NCBI GenBank assembly: GCA_039186435.1
Contig: JBCDAA010000078.1
Span: forward strand, 1 to 26,025
Direction: 5' to 3'
Source of the DNA: JALVDI01 sp039186435
GTDB taxonomy: Bacteria; Myxococcota_A; Polyangia; Polyangiales; Houyiibacteriaceae
DNA length: 26,025 nucleotides
A program made the position numbers and the translations under genes. Under the pieces are notes generated by a model. The model saw nothing but the letters and a program-made list of their open reading frames with translations, was not told the DNA's origin and made no database searches. The first letter of the stretch is position 1. Each line of letters begins with the position of its first letter. Shown here in pieces: positions 13,587-21,490 of the stretch.

Positions 13587-14969
13587 CTAGGCGTAGCGCA
13601 GCTCGCACCCGAAAATTGGAACGATGCCCGTGGAGAGGTTCGCCTTCGTGAACTCGAGAGTGCCGTGTTCGAGCGTCCACTCCCAGCGGCCGGCGACCTT
13701 CTTGGCTTTTCCGTACGTTTCGATCAGCAGCGCCAGGAGCGGCGTGCCGTAGTCGCTATGACCCGAAAGCTCGTAGGAGACCTTCGTGACGACGCCTTCG
13801 GAGAACTTGAGACGCAGCAACTGAGGCCCTTTGCCCATGCGGTGTTTGAGACCGAGTGCGGAGACCTCGTCCTTCGTCATCCCTGGATGAACCCCAAAGA
13901 CGCCATCGACACCTTTCAGGACCGCGATCAAGTCCTGTGAACGAAGGTCCCCGAGGGCGAGAAGATCGGTCGGGGTCAGCGACTGCGCCCGAACGCCCGC
14001 CTTTGAAAGGAGCTCACGCTTTTCTTCCGCATCACGCCATCCTGCGTTGGGCTTGATCTTCGCCGGCGCGGGCGCGCCAGCTTCGAGAAGCGCTCTCACC
14101 ACCGACGCCCCGTGATGCTTGAGGGCGATCTCAACAGGCGTTCCTTTGTCTTTCCCCTGGGTGATGCGGCCATCGAGCGTAGCCCCCATCCGTACCATCG
14201 CCTCGATGTGCGGGTGCGAGTACAGCCTTGAGAGCGCCATCGCGAAGTCCTCTTGCGTGCAGCGAACGCCGGCTTCGCAGAGCGCATCGAGAAACGCAGT
14301 GAGACGCGCACGGTTGGTCTCCAGATCGAAGTGATGCGCCCATCCAGGAACACCGACCCACGACCGAAAGATGCGCTCGGGTTTGGAACCATCCCAGCCC
14401 GCCTCCCGAGCGATCGCGACCGCCTCCGCGGAACGCATCGCGCTCGTCGCGCTTTCGTTCCACGGGATGCCCGCATCCAGATCCTCGCGCGCGAAGGCCA
14501 GCTCGTTGGCGGAGACCGCCGCTCGTAGCGAGGCGTCGGACGGCTCGCTGTACTCGCGGAGGAGTCGAAACACCTCGCTCGAGGAGGTGCGCGTGTGAAC
14601 CCAGTCGAAGCCGACGCCCTTGTCGAGAATCCAGCGAATGGCGTCGAGGTTCCTGCGAGCGACCGCGATCGAGAGCGGCGTTCCATGCGTGCCGCGCGCG
14701 GTGACGTCTGCGTCCCGTTTGTCGGCCAGCGCAAAATGCTCGGGAAGCCCGCCGACCACCGCGGCGACCGCGTCGGTCCACCCCTTCGCACGAACCTTTC
14801 GCTTCATGACGTGCGAGATCAAGAACGCCGCGACGTCTGGTTGCTCCGTGCGCCAGGCGGCCTCGAGACAGTCCGGTCCTCCCGGAGCCTTCGTTTGAAA
14901 CCCCCACCAGGTCTTCAGCTCCTCAAGATTTCGCTGCCGCAGCATCTCGCGAACTGCCTTTGCACTCAC
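13587..14969 (-). CDS. Ankyrin-repeat-like protein
   Basis: 460-residue cytosolic protein with at least two ankyrin-type units: GTPLSIAVARRNLDAIRWIL with a following DKG, and GTPVEIALKHHGASVVRALL with a following EAGA. Further degenerate helical pairs lie between them. The C-terminal 110 residues (from about LLALGDLRSQDLIAVLKGV) form a separate alpha/beta part with KVSYELSGHSDYGTPLLALLIETYGK. The longest open frame begins at 15125, but GTG 14969 is preferred: GAGGG lies 8 nt upstream, and the extra N-terminal residues would overlap the promoter region of the divergent membrane-protein gene. Ankyrin proteins mediate protein binding; the partner is unknown. Divergent placement next to two membrane proteins suggests, but does not show, a link. 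Confidence 0.8.
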   Translation of the reverse strand: MSAKAVREMLRQRNLEELKTWWGFQTKAPGGPDCLEAAWRTEQPDVAAFLISHVMKRKVRAKGWTDAVAAVVGGLPEHFALADKRDADVTARGTHGTPLSIAVARRNLDAIRWILDKGVGFDWVHTRTSSSEVFRLLREYSEPSDASLRAAVSANELAFAREDLDAGIPWNESATSAMRSAEAVAIAREAGWDGSKPERIFRSWVGVPGWAHHFDLETNRARLTAFLDALCEAGVRCTQEDFAMALSRLYSHPHIEAMVRMGATLDGRITQGKDKGTPVEIALKHHGASVVRALLEAGAPAPAKIKPNAGWRDAEEKRELLSKAGVRAQSLTPTDLLALGDLRSQDLIAVLKGVDGVFGVHPGMTKDEVSALGLKHRMGKGPQLLRLKFSEGVVTKVSYELSGHSDYGTPLLALLIETYGKAKKVAGRWEWTLEHGTLEFTKANLSTGIVPIFGCELRYA

Positions 14970-15106
14970 ACTCGCTTCCCTCTTCTTCCCGCACGATGAG
15001 GTTCGCATCCGGGCTGGAACTGTCGCAATGGGGAGAAGCTGCGCTGGCAGAAGATCCCAGCGGTGGGCGAAAAGCAGACGACCGAGAGGAGTTCGCGCAG
15101 GTTTCA

Positions 15107-15124
15107 GCTGGCCGAACTTATGCA
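15107..15124 (+). repeat. Upstream element conserved before both membrane paralogs
   Basis: Eighteen bases (GCTGGCCGAACTTATGCA) match 16387-16404 (GCTGGCCGAAGTTGTGCA) at 16 positions. Each begins exactly 30 bp before a start codon (GTG 15137 and ATG 16417). The conserved position supports these starts and suggests a duplicated promoter or leader element. Confidence 0.5.
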
Positions 15125-15136
15125 CGCTCCTCGGTG

Positions 15137-16288
15137 GTGGTCCCCGTTCTGACGCTCGCGGTGCTCCTGATCGTATGGCTTGTTCTTCCGCTTCATGGGC
15201 GTTTCACTCGGATCCGAACCGGCGTTGAGGGCGTAGCGATCGAGACGCTTGGGCGAGTCCAGCGCATTGCGTGGGCGGACCTTGAAGGGGCGAGCGTCGA
15301 TCACGAGATGACGATCACATATCGGAACGGGCGTGTACGTTCGGTCCCCCGAAACGCGCGTGGGTACCTCGACTTCGTGGAGGCGCTTCACGCGCGGCAG
15401 AAGCTGCATATTCCAGAGCGGGTGACGTGGAGCTCGGCGCCGCTGCTGCGACGGGTGTTTGTGGCGGGCGCAGTCGTGACGTGGGGGGCGTTCGAACTAA
15501 GCTACGGCGGTCCGTTGTTCACCGGCGTCACGTTCGGACCAGGAATCGGAACGATGCTCTACGCAATGCTGGGATGGGCACGCTGGGAGGTCGACCGCGA
15601 CGGAGTGCGCTGGTCGAACTGGTTTTGGTCGTTCGATCGGCCGCGCCGGTCGACGGGCATCACCAGAGCGTTCCCGGGACTCCTCGGGTTTCCCGTCGCA
15701 CAACTCCACGAGCGAACTCTCAAGACCTTTGGGGGGCATCGCGCGTGCCCAGCCGAGCTGATTCGCTACGTCGTCCCTGGAGCCGCAATCGTTCGGGAGA
15801 GCCCGTTCGTTCGCGCGCGCAGGCCACGCACGCGGCACCTCTGGTGTGTCTGGCTCATCGTCATCCCCGTAGCGGTCAGCATGACGGCGCTGGTCCTGAT
15901 GGACGCCGGACAATCTCCGTGGTTCGCAGGGGTTTTGCTCCTCGTCCTCACGCGCGTCACTCTTCTCATTCGCTTTGACGCGAGCGGCCTCGAACGTTGG
16001 ACCCTCTTTGGCCGCGTCTTCGAACCACAGGAGGACTTCCGAGGAACGAAAGATCGCTTTCTCCTTCGCCGGGATGGCACACAGGTCCTGCAGCTCTGGC
16101 CCAGCGAAATCGAGTGGCTTGCGCGTTGGTTTCCCAATCCGGTGAAGCCCGAAATCGAGTCCTATCGAACCATGGCGCGGGGACAAAACGCGCGAGGGTG
16201 GTTCGTGAACGACTATCGGCACGATGAGCGATGGAACGTCGTGGCGAAGGCGCCCCCATGGGCTCGTGCGACGGGTTGCTTCGCGTAG
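15137..16288 (+). CDS. Five-TM protein with three PH-like modules, paralog 1
   Basis: 383 residues from GTG 15137; no named family recognised. The pattern is one TM helix (VPVLTLAVLLIVWLVLP), a soluble module (RIRTGVEGVAIETLGRVQRIAWADL...VPRNARGYLDFVEALH), two TM segments, a module containing DGVRWSNWFWS and CPAELIRYVVP, two more TM segments (LWCVWLIVIPVAVSMTALVL and an adjacent one), then a third module (ASGLERWTLFGRVFEP...EIEWLARWFP). Each module has the 'GV/GL + hydrophobic strands + W' form of bacterial PH (YdbT-like) domains. That is inference, not a motif match. ATG 14996 in the same frame is an alternative start. GTG 15137 is preferred because the upstream DNA aligns with that of paralog 2. 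A second copy follows directly downstream. Confidence 0.8.
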   Translation: MVPVLTLAVLLIVWLVLPLHGRFTRIRTGVEGVAIETLGRVQRIAWADLEGASVDHEMTITYRNGRVRSVPRNARGYLDFVEALHARQKLHIPERVTWSSAPLLRRVFVAGAVVTWGAFELSYGGPLFTGVTFGPGIGTMLYAMLGWARWEVDRDGVRWSNWFWSFDRPRRSTGITRAFPGLLGFPVAQLHERTLKTFGGHRACPAELIRYVVPGAAIVRESPFVRARRPRTRHLWCVWLIVIPVAVSMTALVLMDAGQSPWFAGVLLLVLTRVTLLIRFDASGLERWTLFGRVFEPQEDFRGTKDRFLLRRDGTQVLQLWPSEIEWLARWFPNPVKPEIESYRTMARGQNARGWFVNDYRHDERWNVVAKAPPWARATGCFA

Positions 16289-16416
16289 GCGTCGCTCATT
16301 CGTCCCGAGCGGGCGGAACCCACCGGCAGAACGTAGCGCGGCGAACGCCTGATGCGTGCCATAGCCCTAGGAAGTCGGCGACCCGCGCTGGCCGAAGTTG
16401 TGCAGTTCGAGGAACG

Positions 16417-17547
16417 ATGGCCTTCCTCGTTCCCTTGATCCTTGGCGCGTACTGGCTGTTGAGTCCGTCAACATGGACGCGTATCGAAACAGGCGCTGAC
16501 GGCGTCACCATCAAGCGTCTCAGGGGGCAGATTCACATCCGCTGGAATCATCTCGTCGACGCCCGCGTGGCCCGCGTGATGACGTTGACGCTCGCGAACG
16601 GCTCTCCTCTCACGGTGCCCCGAAGAGCGAACGGCTACCTCGCGTTCGTCGACGTACTTCACGAACGAAGGCTTCTTCGGGTCCCTGATCAAGTCACGTG
16701 GAGCACCGCCCCCTTCTATCGACGGATATTCGTCACGGGCACCCTCGTGACGGGGTTGGCGATCTACCTCCCTGACTTCGGGCCGGCTGTGTTCACGCTC
16801 TACGGACCGGGAGTCGGGCTGATGCTCTACTCCCTCTTTGGATGGTCGCGGTGGGAAGCCGACTCGAACGGGCTGAGGTGGTCGAACTGGTTCTGGTCGG
16901 GGGCCTGGCCGCGATCTGCGATCGCCATCACGCGCCCTTCGAGAAGTCTAACGGGCTATCCAGCAACGCGCGTCGTCGACAAGCCAGGGAGGGCCTTCAC
17001 CGGTCGGGAGTGCCCAGCGGAACTCCTTCCTTACGTCATGCCCAACATCACGGCTTACCGACGTCCGTATCCACATGCGCGCAGGCCCCGTGTCCGCCAT
17101 CCGTGGATCGGTTGGAGTCTCTACTTCGGGCTGCTGATGCTGTTCCGCGAGGTCGACACATCCTGGTTCGTCGGAGGCGCACTCTTCGTTGCAGCGTGCG
17201 TCTACCTCATTTGCGGGCCGAACCTAATCCTACGATTTCATTCGAACGGTCTCGAACGATGGACGTTCTTCGGCCGGGTCTTTGAACCCGCGTCGGCGTT
17301 CGACCGCTTCGAGGACGATTTCCTCATCCGATCGAGCGAACGCTTTGTCTTCGTCGCGCTCTGCCAGCGCGAGGTCGACTGGCTCACGGGGCGCTGGTTT
17401 CCGATGCGGATAGACGTCGAACCCTGTGGCTACCGGTCTCCTGCACCGCGCGCGAACAAGGTCTTCCTCTCGGCGGCTGACTACCCCCACGGCGAACGTC
17501 GGGACTTGGCCGCTTGCGCACCAACGCTCGCGAATCACCCGGCGTAA
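16417..17547 (+). CDS. Five-TM protein with three PH-like modules, paralog 2
   Basis: 376-residue tandem paralog of the preceding protein. The two share long stretches, such as TRI.TG.DGV, VPR.A.GYL.FV..LH, VTWS.AP..RR.FV.G, GPG.G.MLY...GW.RWE, G.RWSNWFWS, CPAEL..YV.P and GLERWT.FGRVFEP. The layout is the same: TM, PH-like module, TM-TM, module, TM-TM, module. ATG 16417 has GAGG about 5 nt upstream and starts directly at the first TM helix (AFLVPLILGAYWLL). The frame is open about 60 codons further upstream, but that part is not conserved in the paralog beyond the shared DNA element. The gap to paralog 1 is 128 bp. Its last 13 bp overlap the end of the convergent cupin gene. Function unknown; lipid or membrane binding is a guess from the fold. 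Confidence 0.82.
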   Translation: MAFLVPLILGAYWLLSPSTWTRIETGADGVTIKRLRGQIHIRWNHLVDARVARVMTLTLANGSPLTVPRRANGYLAFVDVLHERRLLRVPDQVTWSTAPFYRRIFVTGTLVTGLAIYLPDFGPAVFTLYGPGVGLMLYSLFGWSRWEADSNGLRWSNWFWSGAWPRSAIAITRPSRSLTGYPATRVVDKPGRAFTGRECPAELLPYVMPNITAYRRPYPHARRPRVRHPWIGWSLYFGLLMLFREVDTSWFVGGALFVAACVYLICGPNLILRFHSNGLERWTFFGRVFEPASAFDRFEDDFLIRSSERFVFVALCQREVDWLTGRWFPMRIDVEPCGYRSPAPRANKVFLSAADYPHGERRDLAACAPTLANHPA

Positions 17548-17831
17548 GTTGAAAGTTGGGGACGCTCCACCGAGTGGTCCGTCGGCTGGGGGGTGACCGT
17601 CATCACCTTCACTGACGCGGGCGTTTCGAAGCGATGCCAGACGCCCTGCGGGACCACGAGGAGCTCTCGCGCCTTCAACGTATGCGGCGTTTCACCATCC
17701 TCACCGAGAAGAAAGAGCGTCGTCTCCCCTTCGAGGACCATGACGATCTCGTCGCCTTGGCGATGCCGTTCCCACTCGCTTTTCCCCGCCCAATGGCCGA
17801 CGTAGATGGCCCCATCCCGGTAGTGGTCCAC
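17535..17831 (-). CDS. Small cupin-domain protein, N-terminus uncertain
   Basis: 98-residue single-domain cupin. Cupin motif 1 is visible as GHWAGKSEWERHRQGDEIVMVLEGE, with the metal-type H/E pattern partly present (H23, E28). Motif 2 is visible as LLVVPQGVWHRFETP, with its conserved His. The only usable start is GTG 17831. The frame stays open upstream without a start (FAL before the V, and a Cys-rich CADCSSC further up) to a TGA near 17933. Relatives, as I remember them, have some 10-15 residues before the YRDGAIYVG strand. The true N terminus may therefore be lost to a frameshift, or translation may begin at this GTG; neither has a convincing ribosome-binding site. Substrate unknown. Confidence 0.75.
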   Translation of the reverse strand: MDHYRDGAIYVGHWAGKSEWERHRQGDEIVMVLEGETTLFLLGEDGETPHTLKARELLVVPQGVWHRFETPASVKVMTVTPQPTDHSVERPQLSTYAG

Positions 17832-18041
17832 GAGCGCAAACGCCGGCCCCGCTTCTTCGTCCGGTGGTGGGTGTGCGGTTCGACAGGAACTGCAGTCGGC
17901 GCAGTAGCGTCTCGATCGACCTCGTCGTCATCGCTGCCCCCACACGCGCAAGGCCGTCCTGGGAGGTAGGCCGCGCTTAAATCCACTTAAGAACACGGAG
18001 CCATCGACCTCATCGTGCATCTGGCTCCCTATCGTAGGCGC
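17832..18041. other. Intergenic region between cupin and FG-GAP genes
   Basis: 210 bp between divergent genes. On the minus strand a GTG frame from 17986 (MDLSAAYLPGRPC...) is open but in a different frame from the cupin. It would need a one-base shift near 17850-17870 to join it. CTTAA recurs at 17975 and 17985. No clear promoter or operator dyad was found. Confidence 0.35.
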
Positions 18042-19916
18042 GTGCGCAACCGATTGCTCGTTCTTCTCATTCTCGCCTGCAACCCCTCCAACGAAACCGA
18101 CGTTGTCGTTGAGCTCCAAACCGACCTCGTGCCTGGCATCGAGTTCGTGCGGATCGAAACCCAGGTCGGCGAGTCGTCGACCGCCGCCTCGGTATTTCGA
18201 AGCGACCGCTTTCAGACGTTTCGCCGTGTTGCCGAAGTCTCCGCGCCGCGCGGCGTGCCAACCGAAGTCGAGGTGCGGCTCCTCGACGAAGCGAATCGAG
18301 AGGTGGCGCGCCGAACCGTGAGCGCGTTGCCCTCTGGATCGGTGTACGGCGTTCAGGTCGTCGTGTCGCGCGATTGCTGGAACGTCACCTGCGGCACGGA
18401 AACGTCATGCCTGCAAGGACGGTGCGTGCTTCGAGAGTGTGCAACCGGCGAGGAGGCGAGCTGCCCTGCCCCTGCTTGTGCGGCTGGTTCGGACTGCGCC
18501 GGCGCCCACGAATGCGCCAGCGCGGAATGCAGCCACGGCGTCTGCCTCTACTTTCCAGTGACGGACGCGTGCCCACCCGGCGGCTACTGTGATCCAGATC
18601 GAGGCTGCCAAGGAAGCGGTGAGGTCGACGCGATGGTCGATGCCGGTCAGGACAGCGCACCGCCGTGCACAGATGGAGACGCCTGCGACCCCGGCATCCC
18701 TTGTGTGACCGGCGTTCGAAACTGTGCCGCCAACACCTGCGAAACGGTCGACGTCGAGATCTTCACCGACTGCGAGTTTGGGAGCTGCGTCGCGGGGGAG
18801 TGCATCGACCGCTCGGATCCCATTCTCGCGTTCGCGCCGGACGACATGGAAGTTCCGCCGACCAACCGACTCGGCGCGGCGGTCGCACTGGCCGCCCCGT
18901 GGATCCTGGCGGGCGAACCCACCTACGGAAACACCGTCGAGGCACAGGTCGGGCGTGCCCGCGTCGCGCATAACTTCGATTCTTTCGGCAGCCTCGGCGT
19001 GTTCGGTCTTAGCCGTCGCTGCGGCCACTCGGTCTTGCTCGAAGGAAACGTCGCGGTCTTTGGATGCCCAAGCGTCAACCCGGACAACGTCGGCTCCATC
19101 GACACCTCCTTTTTGGAACCGGCGAGCGGCGACGCGCCCCTTCAGGGAGTGCAGCGACGCGCGACCTTTCTGGACCTTGCCGATCCGGTATTCGGCGATC
19201 GCTTCGGGACGGCCTTGGCGGTCGACGGCAGTCGCCTTTACGTCGGCGCGCCGGGTTATCGCTCCGGCGACTCGACCGCCGACAGTGGCCTCGTGGCCGT
19301 TTACGAGTTTCCACCTCCCGCGGACGGCGCCCCGCTTGAGCAAGTTCGCTGGATTCCGCCGGCGCGCGGGATCATCGCCGGGGACGAGTTCGGCAGCGCG
19401 ATCGCTCTCAACGATCATCACCTCCTCGTGGGCGCAGCCCAGCAGGGACTCGGTGGGTACATCGAGGTGTTTCCGCGCGTGTCGGCCACGCGCTCCGTCG
19501 AGCGGATTCTCCCCGGACCCGGCGTCACGATCGGCGGCATCCTTGCGGCGGACGGCGATCGCGTCGTCGTCGGCTTGCCCCTCAACCACGCTGCGCGTGT
19601 CTACGTCTGGAACGGGAGCAGCTACGAGATCGAAGCGATGCTCACCACGAGCTCCTTCAACCTTCTTGGGGACGCCGTCGCCATCCGCGATCGCACGATT
19701 CTCGTCGGTGCGCCGCGATCCAACCGCGTCATGGAGTTCGCTCGCGGAGACGCCGGGTGGTTTCTCAACCGAATCATCGACCCGGTCGGGCTTCAAGCGG
19801 GCGACGAGTTTGGCGCCGCGGTCGCCTTCGACGACGAGTTGATCGTCGTCGGCGCGCCCGGAACGTCCAGCTCGGACACACCCGACCAAGGGCGCATCTG
19901 GGTCTTCGAACGCTAG
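18042..19916 (+). CDS. FG-GAP seven-bladed beta-propeller lipoprotein
   Basis: 624 residues from GTG 18042, giving MRNRLLVLLILAC with a lipobox; the frame opens at GTG 18015 but only the shorter start gives a tidy signal. An N-terminal beta domain of about 110 residues (VVVELQTDLVPGIEFVRIET) is followed by a Cys-rich segment of about 130 residues. Then come seven FG-GAP/integrin-alpha-like repeats, for example DRFGTALAVDGSRLYVGAPG, DEFGSAIALNDHHLLVGAAQ and DEFGAAVAFDDELIVVGAPG, matching a seven-bladed propeller. Such proteins sit on the outer surface and bind ligands or partners. TATCGT lies 6 nt upstream with no Shine-Dalgarno sequence. The 3' end converges on the pectate-lyase gene 30 bp away. 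The specific ligand is unknown. Confidence 0.9.
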   Translation: MRNRLLVLLILACNPSNETDVVVELQTDLVPGIEFVRIETQVGESSTAASVFRSDRFQTFRRVAEVSAPRGVPTEVEVRLLDEANREVARRTVSALPSGSVYGVQVVVSRDCWNVTCGTETSCLQGRCVLRECATGEEASCPAPACAAGSDCAGAHECASAECSHGVCLYFPVTDACPPGGYCDPDRGCQGSGEVDAMVDAGQDSAPPCTDGDACDPGIPCVTGVRNCAANTCETVDVEIFTDCEFGSCVAGECIDRSDPILAFAPDDMEVPPTNRLGAAVALAAPWILAGEPTYGNTVEAQVGRARVAHNFDSFGSLGVFGLSRRCGHSVLLEGNVAVFGCPSVNPDNVGSIDTSFLEPASGDAPLQGVQRRATFLDLADPVFGDRFGTALAVDGSRLYVGAPGYRSGDSTADSGLVAVYEFPPPADGAPLEQVRWIPPARGIIAGDEFGSAIALNDHHLLVGAAQQGLGGYIEVFPRVSATRSVERILPGPGVTIGGILAADGDRVVVGLPLNHAARVYVWNGSSYEIEAMLTTSSFNLLGDAVAIRDRTILVGAPRSNRVMEFARGDAGWFLNRIIDPVGLQAGDEFGAAVAFDDELIVVGAPGTSSSDTPDQGRIWVFER

Positions 19917-19946
19917 ACCGCACAATCAGTTCAAAGTGCGCGCGGC

Positions 19947-21437
19947 CTAGCGCGGTAGCGGAATCGTCTGTGACCCAGCTTCGCGACGAATCGTTTCGAT
20001 CAGCGCGTCCGTCATCGGCGCCGCGGCATACGGGTACGCGGGGCGGAACACCCGATCGTGACGACTCTCCGCGGCACGAATCTCCCCTCGAAAGACATCG
20101 CCGTTCGAGCTGACAAAACCGCGGTTCGGGTCGGAGCCCCAGCGGTCGACGATGGCATCGTCGTCGGCGCCCGCGAGATACGCGTTGTTCTCGGAGAGAA
20201 ACTCGGACTCCTGCGAAGCAGCGACCCCGTAGCCATCCCAGCGTTCCCAAACGTTGTTGAACGCGTGCACGCGGCCGTAACGAAGCCGCGGGTGGCGAAC
20301 GTTGCTGTCGTGAAAGTAGTTGCGGGTGAGTGTCACGCGAATCGCGCGGTCGGCGCTGTGGGTTGGGCTGTGGCCGATCAACATCACCTTGTCGTGGTCG
20401 TGAAACTCGCAGTGGCTGACGGTGACCTGCGTCGACGCGCGCGTGATGTCGAGGAGCCCGTCGGGGTAGTCGCTGAGATCGAGCCGGTGCACCCAGACAT
20501 TTCGGGCGTCCCGCAGGCGAATCGCATCGTCTTCCTCGGGATCGCCGACCCCATCGGTCATCGCGAAGTTGTGAAGGATCACGTTGTTCGATCCTTCGAG
20601 GTAGAGCCCTCGACGGCGCAGCACGATCGTCGCGCCGCGGCCGTCGAGGGTCGTATTCGACGGCACTCGGATCGGCGACCGCAGATCGATCGCGCCGCTG
20701 ACGGCAAACACGATCCACTGGCGTCCGGCCCGAGAAACACACGCGCGCAGCGACCCTGTCCCCGCATCCGAAAGACGGGTTACCTCGCAGACGGATCCTC
20801 CCGCCCCGCCAGTCGTGTCGATGCCGAAACCCACGCGCTCGCCCAAAAGGTCTTCCCACGGTCGATCGCGTCGGCACGTTCCGTCGACGCAAGCGGCTCC
20901 TGCAGCGCACTCGCCACAGCTTCCCCCGCACCCGTCGCTCCCGCACATCCGACCTTCGCAAGACGGAGCGCAGTCCCCGCGAACGCACTCGCAATAGTCG
21001 CTTTCGTGGCCTGTCGGCCTGCACCCGAGGCTCGCTCGCAGTCGATCCGCCGCGCACTCATCCTCTACGTTTTCGAACGCGTCCCCGCATCGAAGCCCAG
21101 CAGCGGCGCACACCTCGGTGCATCCTTGCCCCGCAGAAAAGACCACGCCGCAGCGATTCTCAGTCTCACTGCAAAGCTCCACGTTCGGATCCGCAAATCC
21201 GTCGCAGCGAACGGCGTCTCGCTGCGCGTCTGCGCCGACATCGAAAGCCGCATCCGTTCCTGTGTCCGCGATCCGCGCGTCTGGCCTTGCGTCGACGTGC
21301 CCTGCATCCTGGCGGCCGGCATCCTGGTGCGCCCCTGGCGTGAAGACATCGACCGACGAATCGCGAGGCGCGGATGAATCAGGGGATGCGCCAGCAGGTG
21401 CGCAGGCAACGAGAGCGGCGAGGGCAAGGGAACGCAT
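19947..21437 (-). CDS. Pectate lyase (PL1-like) lipoprotein with Cys-rich module
   Basis: 496 residues. Signal MRSLALAALVAC (lipid Cys 12) is followed by an Asp/Ala-rich stalk (about 15-75), a Cys-rich module (about 78-188, with CGSDGCGGSCGEC) and a right-handed beta-helix lyase domain from about 200 to the end. PL1 hallmarks are present: GVSGxI-like AVSGAIDL, NTTLDGRGATI, the Ca-binding/structural DGLLDITRASTQVTVSH, FHDHDKVMLIGHS, and RHPRLRYGRVHAFNN containing the catalytic Arg. Members cleave de-esterified polygalacturonate by beta-elimination, but related uronate polymers are possible. Surface anchoring through a stalk suggests cell-attached polysaccharide breakdown. It is divergent from the STAND regulator; no ribosome-binding site is seen before ATG 21437. 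Confidence 0.93.
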   Translation of the reverse strand: MRSLALAALVACAPAGASPDSSAPRDSSVDVFTPGAHQDAGRQDAGHVDARPDARIADTGTDAAFDVGADAQRDAVRCDGFADPNVELCSETENRCGVVFSAGQGCTEVCAAAGLRCGDAFENVEDECAADRLRASLGCRPTGHESDYCECVRGDCAPSCEGRMCGSDGCGGSCGECAAGAACVDGTCRRDRPWEDLLGERVGFGIDTTGGAGGSVCEVTRLSDAGTGSLRACVSRAGRQWIVFAVSGAIDLRSPIRVPSNTTLDGRGATIVLRRRGLYLEGSNNVILHNFAMTDGVGDPEEDDAIRLRDARNVWVHRLDLSDYPDGLLDITRASTQVTVSHCEFHDHDKVMLIGHSPTHSADRAIRVTLTRNYFHDSNVRHPRLRYGRVHAFNNVWERWDGYGVAASQESEFLSENNAYLAGADDDAIVDRWGSDPNRGFVSSNGDVFRGEIRAAESRHDRVFRPAYPYAAAPMTDALIETIRREAGSQTIPLPR

Positions 21438-21490
21438 CTGCCCACGATGCGAAGAGGTCCCTCGTTGAACCGCTTAATTCACCTTACAAA

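Noticed and set aside
14970..15125. N-terminal extension of the ankyrin-like protein
   Set aside because: No ribosome-binding site at the outer starts, and the region overlaps the leader element of the divergent membrane-protein gene; GTG 14969 has GAGGG upstream.
21374..21490. N-terminal extension of the STAND protein
   Set aside because: It would overlap the start of the divergent pectate-lyase gene and encodes a basic, low-quality sequence antisense to that gene's signal peptide.
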